From Parelaphostrongylus tenuis (taxonomy: Eukaryota > Nematoda > Chromadorea > Rhabditida > Metastrongylidae): a stretch of 64,000 nucleotides of DNA. Location of the stretch: positions 62,001 to 126,000 of the forward strand of contig JAHQIW010000251.1 of the NCBI GenBank assembly GCA_019055375.1. Direction: 5' to 3'. The notes below the pieces were generated by a model. That model made no database searches, was not told the origin of the DNA, and was given only the letters and a program-made list of their open reading frames with translations. How positions within the stretch are numbered: position 1 is the first letter of the stretch; each line of letters begins with the position of its first letter. Shown piece by piece: positions 48,702 through 58,777 of this stretch. Both the position numbers and the translations under genes were made by a program.

Positions 48702-48963
48702 AATATGCCTAATAGTCATTTTTAAGCTATGCATGTGATCTGTTATGAGCACTTGTACACAGCAATACACGTGTTTCGGCCTTGCAGCTTCGTCAGTTGC
48801 AGGTGCCATTGGTCTGAGCCAATCCCTTTCGGGTGAGAACCCTTCCCCACCCCACCCCCCTTACATAAAGGAATCGACGAGGGTTTTACATAGGTTTGTT
48901 GTGAGCCATTATACAGTGCATAAAGATCGCATGCATGGATCAAAAATAATTTTTAGGCATATT
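48702..48963 (-). repeat. Hammerhead-bearing repeat module, copy 4, with clear terminal inverted repeats
   Basis: The ends AATATGCCTAATAGTCATTT and, on the other strand, AATATGCCTAAAAATTATTT are imperfect inverted repeats of about 45 bp that continue through ATGCATG.GATCT. Between them, GGTTCTCACCCGAAAGGGAT, a C/G-rich run and the ribozyme. The flank beyond the 48702 end, on the minus strand, reads GAGCTGGTCTTAAGAAACAC, again close to the sequence behind the LINE stop codon at 17957. Confidence 0.65.
48762..48800 (-). ncRNA. Hammerhead ribozyme motif
   Basis: Minus strand: stem I GCAA / TTGC (4 bp), core CTGACGA 48796-48790, stem II AGCT / GGCC with GCAA loop (its closing pair is an A-C mismatch), GAAA 48777-48774, palindromic helix III ACACGTGT and A48766 at the cleavage position. 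The core is intact; the weak closing pair may reduce activity. Confidence 0.63.
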
Positions 48964-49947
48964 AAACTTAGCCATTCACTCTTAGAGTCAGTCATACATA
49001 TTGTTTCATGCGGCGCTTCGCAAAACTCAAGTATACAATCCCCTAAGGTTACTGAATTGGTATCAAGCTTTTCTGGAAGAGTATGAACAGTGACTTGCCA
49101 GATCGGCAGGCTACAGCAAGTCATTGTGTAAGCCAACTAAGCATTCAATCACCTCTACGATACAACGAAAGGAGTCGAATGACTAGCGTAACCATTAACG
49201 ATTGATCAGTGCTAAACAGTAACTCTTTTGGCCTTTTACTCTTGATTTCCTTATGAAATGTCTCATATACTTAGGCCAGTTTTCTATTGCTGCTTTGTAA
49301 TTGATGCATGAAGGAAACAAAAATTTCCTTATCGATATGCTTTACCCAACGTTTCTTGGATATTTCGCCATTGCTCTAGAATTTCCGATATCTAATCCAT
49401 TTGTTATTCTGGTTTCTTTTCTACTTTCTGCGCCTCTACAAGATCATTATATTTATCTAATAACCTCTCGTTCACTGCTTTTTTCATTTATAATTGTGAT
49501 GTAATTCCATTTTAGTCAGTGTTCAGTGTATTTATTATCCATTGCCGAGACATCCATTGTCTAGATAAATTAGACTTTGTTCAAATTTAGTTCAAAACCT
49601 TCTTGTTTTGCTAACGTTTTGGTGTGCTGTATGTTATGACAATAAGATCACATGCTTCTTCTTCCAAGGGTACACGCTGTGCAGTAATTGGGAGGTGGCC
49701 CAGGAATAAGCACTGGATCGCATATGAATTCGGTCACGGGCTCTTCTGTCTGTATAGAATCGACAAAATGTTACCGAGGTTCAGGACTAAAGGAGTGAAT
49801 ACACTTGCATTCTATTCAGTTGCTTGAAAATTAAAGTGCGATTTGTAACTTCGCTTTTCTTGTACATATTTGGACAATACAATAATTCAAAATCAAATCC
49901 AAAAAAAAGAAGAATGGTTTTAGCCTAAAACGAGGTTGGTACGCCAG

Positions 49948-49993
49948 GGCCATACACCGGTGTTTCGGAGGCTCGTCCTCCTCGTCAGTGACC
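49948..49993 (-). ncRNA. Hammerhead ribozyme motif, left arm of the inverted repeat
   Basis: Exact reverse complement of the motif at 50180-50225, so the same stems and core apply on the minus strand. Confidence 0.78.
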
Positions 49994-50179
49994 CCCGCCC
50001 CACATTAAGCCCTGCATTATAGCAAGGAGGGAGGCGTATGTGGTAAGTGGTGATGGCATAGTGTACTATGACACTGGTCCATCACCATCAGTCGATGTTT
50101 CGGCTGGTAGACCAAAACTAATCCATTGAATCGACTGTTTTTGAAACCTCGTTATAAACATTCAAAATCAAATCACTGA

Positions 50180-50225
50180 GGTCACTGACGAGGAGGACGA
50201 GCCTCCGAAACACCGGTGTATGGCC
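50180..50225 (+). ncRNA. Hammerhead ribozyme motif, right arm of the inverted repeat
   Basis: Core CTGACGA 50185-50191; stem II is a perfect 5-bp GGAGG / CCTCC with an ACGAG loop (50192-50206); GAAA 50207-50210; helix III ACACCGGTGT is a 10-nt palindrome without a loop; cleavage expected after A50220; stem I GGTCA / TGGCC pairs over 5 bp with one G-U. All catalytic positions are present. Different stems from the 17-kb family, so it is a second hammerhead lineage. Confidence 0.8.
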
Positions 50226-50299
50226 CTGGCGTACCAACCTCGTTTTAGGCTAAAACCATTCTTCTTTTTTTTGGATTTGATTTTGAATGTTTATAACGA

Positions 50300-51700
50300 G
50301 GTTCTAAAATACAATAATTCTCGTTGTGTTTCATTGGATCTTGGTATGAACAAAAAACGAAGACGGTATATTGAAGTTGATTGCAATGTTAGATTGTTTC
50401 TGAATATCTCATTATTTTGAGAAGCTCTCATGAACTTTATTCATATGTGTATTTACTTAAGTGATTTGCACACCAGTCTTCACTCCTACTGTACCACCTA
50501 GTGATTCATGCATTCCATTAAATTTGCCAGGAGCATTCAAAGTCCAAAGAGGTCTTCGAACAACTCGTGTGTTGTTTCTAGTGTTGCTTGACAATTTCGC
50601 TCTTATGAATGCCGTAGGTCTCGTCGAGTCGATTCACCTTCTCCTTTCAATCTTGAAGAAGCGAGCTAAGGCGTCCCCACGTTAATTTCACGAGGACGTT
50701 GAATAAGAAATCGATCCATTGTCTTGTTTCCTTATAGTGTTTCCTTTCCACCATAGCACAGCCTTTGAAATGAGAAACTGAGTAAAGCAACAGTACGAAA
50801 GATGTTTCGGAGAATCCCATACATGTTGCGTCGTGACTTTTCTTTGTTCAGCAAACACGAGATTGTTCATACACAAAACTTTACCAATACAATACACCCC
50901 AATGAAGTGTTCACGCGACGGGCTGTTCACTCAGAACGTAAAACGCGATCTTAATCCCCTTGCTACAGAGCACTAAAAAATCAGTTGAAATGACAAATTA
51001 GTTCCTAGAATCTACACCTTTTGAACTACCGAACTATTATTAAAAATCTATTGTAAATCCAAGTGTAAACGAAATTGAGGCACGTAAAGCACTCCGAAGG
51101 CGAAGCGCAGTTATTGTCATTGTTTTTACAGCGCTTTGAAAAAGTACATTGGCCATTCACTTTATAAACCAAGTTTGTATTTAGAGTTCGCTAGCAAGCT
51201 GTTGAATGATTGCTAAAATTTCGATTAAAAACTTTGTTCGGTCAAAAGGCCATGCAAACACGAGTGCAAATTACATTGTGCACTCCGAGGAAAAAACACA
51301 ATATTCAATTAGTTGCTACAGCTCACCAGATGAACGATTTCAAAAATCAAGCATACCATCAGAACCGTAATTTTTTCAGCTATCGATTGAGCACTTCAAA
51401 TCCAGTGAAAAGTTTGTGCTCGACGAGAAAACTACGAAAATGCGCATTACCATGAGTGGTACACGTGGTCCTGAAAGGATTAAGCGAAATCTCAGAAATA
51501 GTCGCATAAAAACGAATTAAATGGTGTCTGTTCATCTATAACCGACTTGAGAACTTTGGAACTTTAATGCAGATCCAGAGTCCCTATGAAGCTTATCTAA
51601 AAATGTTGAGCTATATGCAAGAATTTGAATGCAGCAAGAGTAGGAGCATACTATCGACTGCACCAATGGGCCTGCAATGTTTATCAGAGCTGAGTGATGT
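50300..51700. other. No feature recognised
   Basis: Mostly unique-looking sequence with short frames; no splice-supported exon found. Confidence 0.3.
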
Positions 51701-51717
51701 ACAAAAGTTTTGCGTCA

Positions 51718-51790
51718 GCTGAGACTCGAACCCGAATTTCACTATCTGGGAACGCTTCCTCCAACCCGTTCCACTACCAACGCCTGTTAA
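51718..51790 (-). repeat. tRNA-like SINE head fragment
   Basis: Minus strand: GTTGGTAGTGGAACGGG then GGGTTCGAGTCTC at B-box distance. Confidence 0.4.
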
Positions 51791-51944
51791 AAAAATGTTT
51801 TTGTCTTCAAAATGTTGTTTAATTTCTGTCAGCGTAACGGCGTTTAATGTCGTTATCGACTAGCAAGCCAAACCCCTGACGCTGGGTTCAGGTAGATAGG
51901 TGCGTTGTAGCTAACAAAAAGTACCGGGCAAAGCGAACGTCGGT

Positions 51945-52020
51945 AGTGCAACGGGTCAGAACACACGCCCCGACTGAGTGGGGTGGGAGTTCGAGTCTCG
52001 TCTGACCGAAAGTTCTGCAC
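51945..52020 (+). repeat. tRNA-like SINE head fragment
   Basis: GTCGGTAGTGCAACGGGTC, a CCCC / GGGG arm, then GGAGTTCGAGTCTCG. The B-box is near consensus but the acceptor stem does not close. The head resembles the inverted one 200 bp upstream, so the two may flank one composite copy. Confidence 0.45.
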
Positions 52021-52117
52021 ATCACGCAATATCATCGGATATCTTTTTAACATCATACCACCGCTATAAAGCGGTTGAATAAAAAAAATTTCACGCTCTC
52101 TGATTAGGAGGGGGCAA

Positions 52118-53256
<1,139 letters not shown>

Positions 53257-53384
53257 AGAGCCAAGAATTTTTATGTCGAAGCTGTTTTTCGTTCTTTGAA
53301 CCAACTTGACAGTCCAAATCAGGAAGTTTCCGTCGCTATGTTTCATTATTTTACTCTGCACGGCCCATTATTAAAATTTTATTG

Positions 53385-53695
53385 TACCGATCTCAACACC
53401 TCCTGCATTCGATTTGTTTCCTCGCATTTATCCTCCACAAAGGTCTTCGAACATTTCCCGAGTTGCTTCAGCTCCTGCCTGAGAGTTCCATCCTTTTTAT
53501 GAAAGTCGTTGATTGGCCGGAACGGTTCTTCTTGTGATTCCGGAGATAGCCAGGCTAACGCAGTCCCCATGGCGTTCGTTGATTGATTGCATGAGAGTGT
53601 TGGGCGAGGGGATCGAACTAAGGCTTTGCTTATCACCTTTCAGCGTGGTACACCACAGCACTAACCACTAAGCCACCCCACTCGCGCTAATGCTC
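53385..53695 (-). repeat. SINE family 2, copy B
   Basis: Minus-strand tRNA-like head (GGCTTAGTGGTTAGTGCTG, then TAGTTCGATCCCCTCGCCC) followed by a body with CATGCAATCAATCAACGAAC, GGAATCACAAGAAG and CGAGGAAACAAATCG. It matches 38030-38295 and part of 13914-14000. Confidence 0.65.
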
Positions 53696-53779
53696 TAGTG
53701 GGATTCCATCTATGACAAGTGGGTATCCGAAGATGAACGATCAATTCACCGTCATCTCGACTCCTCAATGCTAGGAAGT

Positions 53780-53842
53780 CAACGCCCCTCCACCCTCCCC
53801 CCCTCTCTCCCTCTCTCTCTCTCCCCCCCCCCCCCCCTCTCT
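53780..53842. repeat. C/T-rich low-complexity tract
   Basis: CCTCCCCCCC and CTCTCTCT runs on the plus strand upstream of the gene that starts at 54068. Confidence 0.9.
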
Positions 53843-54045
53843 ATTCATTTTTACCCAACGCGACAAATAGATACAATGGTGGCGCTGGTAATTTGTACGA
53901 GTTTGTTTGCTGGAGTTTTGTCGGAGTATATTTAGTAGCGGCGCAACCTAGCGAGCAGAGCGGGTTTCTCTCATGTTTTCCTAGAATTCAGTTTTTTCCA
54001 TCGTTTTCTGTTGTTTCTAACTTTTTCGGATTATCGACTTCATGA

Positions 54046-54055
54046 ATTTTTTCAG
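54046..54055 (+). promoter_or_regulatory. Probable spliced-leader trans-splice acceptor
   Basis: TTTTTTCAG twelve bases before the ATG at 54068 with no in-frame exon before it. In nematodes such a site just upstream of the start usually receives a spliced leader. Confidence 0.5.
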
Positions 54056-54067
54056 ACAAAACGGGCT

Positions 54068-57000
54068 ATGAGTGTGAGACTGAGGAGTTTACGAGTGTCA
54101 TTAGGTCTACTCGGCTCCTCATCATATATTCTTCGTCGGATACACAACAACAGCTTAGCACCGTCCTCGTCATTTTATAGTTCCGTCGTTATCTCACTTT
54201 TTCCCCGATTTTTTCAAGTTTTCGTTCGTCTTGAATATTTCGCTTTTAAGCTGCTTCGAGCCATCTACATCTTCTGCGTCCATCGTCGTCTTATAGAGGA
54301 TTTTGTTCTTCTTCTAGTCAACAACGGGACTCGTTCCAACTTCCTTCAAAAGAAACACTATTCTACGTCGATTGGATTTTGGAAAATGTGGTGAGTTTAA
54401 CTGTCTGTAGGCTTTTTCAAAATGTTTTTTCACTATGTGATCAACAAGATCGCTTTTTGCAACCCTTTCAAGGCGACGAGTATCGGAGGGATTTTCCTTG
54501 GAAAAGACTTTTTCTTTGGATTTTCGTTGATTATTTGAAGTTATGAAACTTGGAGAGTTTATTAGTGTGTTGTGATGATGAAAGACCTTCCCTCTTGTGT
54601 TGTAGCAGCGGAAGTAATATTAGGTTGTCCTATAAGTTCTGGCACTAGAGCAATAAACACCAATTTTTCAAACCAGGAGTAGTTTTAGGCATGATTTCGG
54701 TATCGTTCAATAGTGCATTTTCTCGCGCACATTTTGGTATACAACTTACCTGTACTTATTCTAAGGCGAGCTCTCTTGAGAACAAAGACGCTTGCTACCC
54801 ATAAGCGAATGGCCCGTAGGGGAAAATGCTAGTGAAGCGGCGCGCAAGATTGATAGAGCTTCTTGTTTACAACTCGAGCATGACTGATCCTCCAGAATTG
54901 TTCTCTCTAGCTTTGAAGTTTGTGAACCACTTCCTAGTCGTCCTTTCTGCAACAATATCATTGTCCGAAGCCCCATTAATCCGCTTCACTATCATTCGCC
55001 CCTACGTGGCACTCGTGAATGAACGGCAAGCCAATTTGTTCCCGAGACCGCTCCATCTTGATAGCAAGTATAGACAAGTTGTGTATCAAGATGTTCACGA
55101 GAAAATGCGCAATCCAACGATACCAAAATCAAGCAGTTTTTTTATTTATCATGTTCTAGTGCCAAGACATATGGAACGACCTAATATTTTGTTTCACATT
55201 CGCTATGCTTTATTTGCTCGGATCGTGTCTCCAAAAGGATTTTTGCTAGGCTCTCAATAGTCAATCGATAGCTCAAATCTTGATAATCTTGAAGTAAAAT
55301 AGGTTTCGAAAAAAATCTTAGGACGATGTCAGAGCGAAATGAAGATTACGTTTCGCAATCAACGTTTTCTTTATACATAGAAATTCTGTATGCATGAAAA
55401 GTGTATGCTCTCATGGAGAGAATCATAGAGCATCAAAGTCTCACATAAAACCCGAAGTAATCAAAGCGTAGAAAGACTAGTCTAATTATAAAGCCGATCA
55501 ACTGCCGTTGCGAAAGGGTTAACGGTTATTTGTAGCCGTATGGTGTACAAACATCTGTGCTTTGATCTTGAGTGATATGCAAGATTTCGGACCTCAGCTG
55601 GGTATCGAATCTACATGCCTTTCCGCTGACCTTTGCTAACCAATTGCGCCGCCGAGGCTCCTGCTCTACCATGACTCTTTGTCCGATACAAAGTATCGAT
55701 CTGCCAGGAAGCAGCCGTCAGGTTATAGAGTCTCGATAGTACAGGTTAGTACAGGCTCCGAGAAAGGCTGGAATGTAGGTTGGATTTCCCCTCTAGGTTC
55801 AAAGTTGTGCATATCTCTCAACAAAATCGAATGTTTTTCTAAATCTTTGCTTTCATCAGGTACCGAACACTTTGAAAACGGGAATATTGCCGTTTCTTGA
55901 TATTTGCTTGGATGACTTGTCATTTGAGGATCGGCTCTATAATCATAAATTTTCAAAAAAGTCAGATTTACTTATGCATGTGGCCAAGATAAAGCTCTAT
56001 TTCCGTTATCGATCACCATTCAATAAAGTTGAGGTGGGTGATTTGCCGACGCAACTCAAAACGATCTCTTATCGCCGATAATAGATCTGTCGTATTCTTT
56101 TTTCATTCTTTCAGAATCTAGGAATATTGAGTAACTCGCAAAAAATCAGCGCAGGAGAGAGTTGAACTCGCTTTTCATCCTTACTGAGACATGTTAGCTC
56201 TTATATAAAGACTACGGTTGAAGAACTGGTTCAATTCCCGCCTAGGTTCGAATTTTTGCGTACCACTCATAATTCTCAGATGTGTAGCTTTTGTTCACCT
56301 TTTTAGAAGATTGGCTCATGTATCTATGAGGACGAAGATGTTGTCGTTCTACTGTGGCGGTTAAGTACGTTACAGCCAAGTGTCTGGACATATCTTCCGT
56401 CGCTCATAACCAGAAAAGAAGTGCGCAGTTTTTGTTTGTGTTTCTGATACTTTTTCACGGTTTTCGCAGACTTTCAGTATTCAATCTTCGTTAGCTGGAA
56501 TCTCGAAAATCCCAATACTTTGCTCATTTCTGAAAAAAATCTTTTAAATGTGCTGTAAGAGGAGAAATGAAATTAGGTTACGCTCGGCACATTTCGGCGC
56601 GTTTTACGCTGGAATTTTTTCCCTAGGATCTTAGCGGTCACTTGGTAGCTTTAATTTAGGCGATTTTAATATTGCAGTTGTTTTCTGAGAAGACCTTGTT
56701 AATGCGCTGTAGCAGCGAATTTGAAATTTTGTTTCACTTTCGGCGCACAGTTTTTGCTCGGCTAGGTTGTATCAATGAGATTTCATAACATTCGCAACAG
56801 ACGGCACTTAGGCAGCTAGGGTTTGTGGATGGCCTACAAGCATACCTTTAGCAGTTATGTGGAAACGTAAAGTCACATGATGCTCTGAATAAGTTTGGTT
56901 TTTTGATAAGATCATCATTGAGAATTGAAAGAGCGAAAAGAAGATCTTGTTTTGCATTCTTAGGCTTAGACTTAAGCTTAGTATCAGGTTTATTTGGGAA

Positions 57001-57695
57001 AATGAAGTGAAAATGAAAGTCTAAGTTCTTAGAACGATAGATCAAAGTCTTATCTTACAGTTGTATCACCAGGAGCCTGAATATTATTGCGAAAGGAAAA
57101 TTAAATCTTTAGATAAATAACGAAATTGCACGCGCAATTGCGCGTCGGGTGTGCATTCAATTTTATGTTCGCTACTACAGTGGATTAAAAAAAAGTCTTT
57201 CGATTAGATAAGCACAATGTTGGAATCGCCAAGAGTTAAGCTATCGAACGATTAGTGAACGTCTCAGGACAAACCGCAAAATGCATTGCGAAAACCGGAA
57301 AGTGCTCTTTTTTATACATTCCTGTAAAATTACGGATTCGTGCTTGTATGTTTCCGGCTCTGTCTGTAATTGTTCATTTTCACTGCCTCCGATTTAGCCA
57401 AAGACGATTGTCATCGAAGGAGCGCTGGATGTCCATGTTAATAGTGAAGGAATGGTCTATAAGATGATCAATAGAAAGGTTGGTACCAGGCATTTCGTCT
57501 ATTTTACAATGCTTATGAATATTTGTTCATTAATTTTCCTCCATTTAGATAACGGTTTCCGATCGGGAAGATGCGAAAGCCATGGAAGCAATGAAAACAA
57601 AAACTGATGATGCACGAAAGAAAGTTGGAGCGAAAGAAATTCATCGAGCGAGTGAACGACTTCTACAAGAGGAAAAGCGTCGTGGGATTCTTTAG
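54068..57695 (+). CDS. C6orf136/DUF2358-like protein, probably mitochondrial, complete
   Basis: Exons: 54068-54179, 54251-54390, 55860-56033, 56307-56420, 57398-57478, 57549-57695 (TAG); about 255 aa. The last four exons have clear splice sites and matching phases; the junction of exons 1 and 2 is my best guess. The N-terminus (MSVRLRSLRVSLGLLGSSSY) is rich in Arg and Ser and without acid residues, like a mitochondrial targeting peptide. Then FQLPSKETLF, DDLSFEDRLYNHKFSKKSDL, the core EDEDVVVLLWRLS, DVHVNSEGMVYKMINRK and a charged C-terminal helix (KKVGAKEIHRASERLLQEEK). The FEDxL, V..LWR and VNSEGxVYK pattern resembles the C6orf136/DUF2358 family, which has no known reaction; that link is from memory and moderate. 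Its paralogue follows at 58778. Intron 2 carries a 565-bp MITE. Confidence 0.7.
54620..55184. mobile_element. Long-TIR MITE, copy 2, with TA target duplication
   Basis: Left end TTAGGTTGTCCTATAAG, right end the inverse of TTAGGTCGTTCCATATG, each flanked by TA (54618-54619 and 55185-55186). The terminal inverted repeats extend for roughly 190 bp, including TTGGTATACAACTTACCTGT against its diverged inverse. Ends of this type are known from mariner elements of hookworms. It lies in intron 2 of the gene at 54068. Confidence 0.82.
55580..55680 (-). repeat. tRNA-like SINE head fragment
   Basis: Minus strand: GGCGCAATTGGTTAGCAAAGG, then GTAGATTCGATACCC. It is also intronic to the gene at 54068. Confidence 0.45.
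56160..56275 (+). repeat. tRNA-like SINE head fragment
   Basis: GGTTCAATTCCCGCC is a near-consensus B box and is followed by a TTTTTGCGTACCACTC tail like the 9-kb units. It lies just upstream of the exon at 56307. Confidence 0.4.
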
Positions 57696-57819
57696 ATTTA
57701 TTTTCTACGCTCGCTGTGACTAGACTTCTTTAGATAGGTATTGTTTCAAATAATTGTTTTGATAGTGCTTTCGCACTCAAAGATTGAATTATTTCATACC
57801 TTCATTTATAGGAACTTAC

Positions 57820-58345
57820 CGTCACTGGTATTAACCCTTCCGGGCGGCCGTTGATCGACTTCCGCAAGCGGCGTACGATTAGCATCATTAAGAAGATGCT
57901 CTTTTTTGTTATGCAGAAGAGAATCTTGCTTTTTTGTTCTGCTCTGATGCTCCATAGTTTTCTGTACTTGCTCATAGGCTTTTTATGTATACATAGCTCT
58001 TATTTGCGATATTTGCGAAGAAAATTTAAATTATGAAACGTACTTAGCCTATCGCGTCTATAGCGCACTATGAAGGCCTTGCCAAAAACCAAATTTAGCC
58101 TCGGAATCGCTGAGATTTGTACTCTCAAATAAATATTGAATTAGTCTTATGAGAAGCCATATACCCTAGCCGTGCAAACAAAGCACTCCAAGTGTGAAAC
58201 ATAATACAGTTTTCGCCGCTATAACATGCTAAGAGGCTTTTCCACAAACCAAGAAAAGTGTCAGAGTTGCTGAGACTTGAGCTTTCGAATGATTACTGAA
58301 ATGTCGGTGAAACAGTTTTGACCAGCGAAAAACGTTCCTGAAATG
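57820..58345. repeat. Dispersed repeat family 3, copy A
   Basis: Shares block order with 60995-61460: GGCGGCCGTTGATCGACTT / ACGGCCGCTGATTGATTT, GAAGGCCTTGCC / GAAGACCTTTTC, GGAATCGCTGAGATTTG, GTGCAAACAAAGCACTCCAAG, then a second subunit with AGTTGCTGAGACTTGAGCTT. Two subunits of about 150 bp are repeated in tandem within each copy. No coding frame. Confidence 0.55.
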
Positions 58346-58733
58346 TTGAGGATCGAAGATGGCCCTCATCGTCCGGAAAGGGTCAATTTGTTTTGTGCTA
58401 TGTATGTATTGTTATAATATGTACATGCTTACTTCCATTTTAGTCCACGAAAGTTTTTTTCCCCTTAAATCTGTGCTTTTCGCCCGTTTCATTCATTTTA
58501 GTTACAGAGTTCAGATATGCTATTAATCGTAACTTCGTTGCTTTATGATATCTTCCAATCCCGTTCAATCGGTTTCGCAAATTATATTTCATGCGCAACT
58601 TGATCTTGTTAGAGTTCTAGCCTGTTGATTTCAGATAAAATTCTAAGAAAATACGATTTCTTCTATGCTCCAAAGTGGTTATCACTATCCTTACTGTTAC
58701 TGTCGTTATCGGCGAAACGTTGAACCACTAAAT

Positions 58734-58743
58734 CGAATTACAG
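58734..58743 (+). promoter_or_regulatory. Probable spliced-leader trans-splice acceptor
   Basis: CGAATTACAG ends 34 bases before the ATG at 58778, with no joinable exon upstream in the same frame. Confidence 0.35.
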
Positions 58744-58777
58744 GAATTCCAGTTTCCCCTATACACTTGCGAATTTG

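Larger units (their letters stand above)
49885..50288. repeat. Perfect 109-bp inverted repeat with a 186-bp spacer
   Basis: The left arm 49885-49993 and the right arm 50180-50288 are exact reverse complements over 109 bp by my reading. Each arm contains one complete hammerhead motif. The sequence just outside the right arm (GAATGTTTATAACGAGGTT, 50286-50304) is also found inverted in the spacer (about 50136-50165), so the structure was probably made by more than one template switch. The RNA of either strand would fold into a very long hairpin. Confidence 0.95.

Noticed and set aside
50090..50125. Minus-strand GCCGAAACATCGACTGATGG in the spacer of the inverted repeat
   Set aside because: GAAA precedes CTGATGG and no helix III forms, so it is not a permuted hammerhead.
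51945..52020. Functional tRNA gene
   Set aside because: B box is good but the acceptor stem and anticodon loop are not normal; treated as a SINE head.
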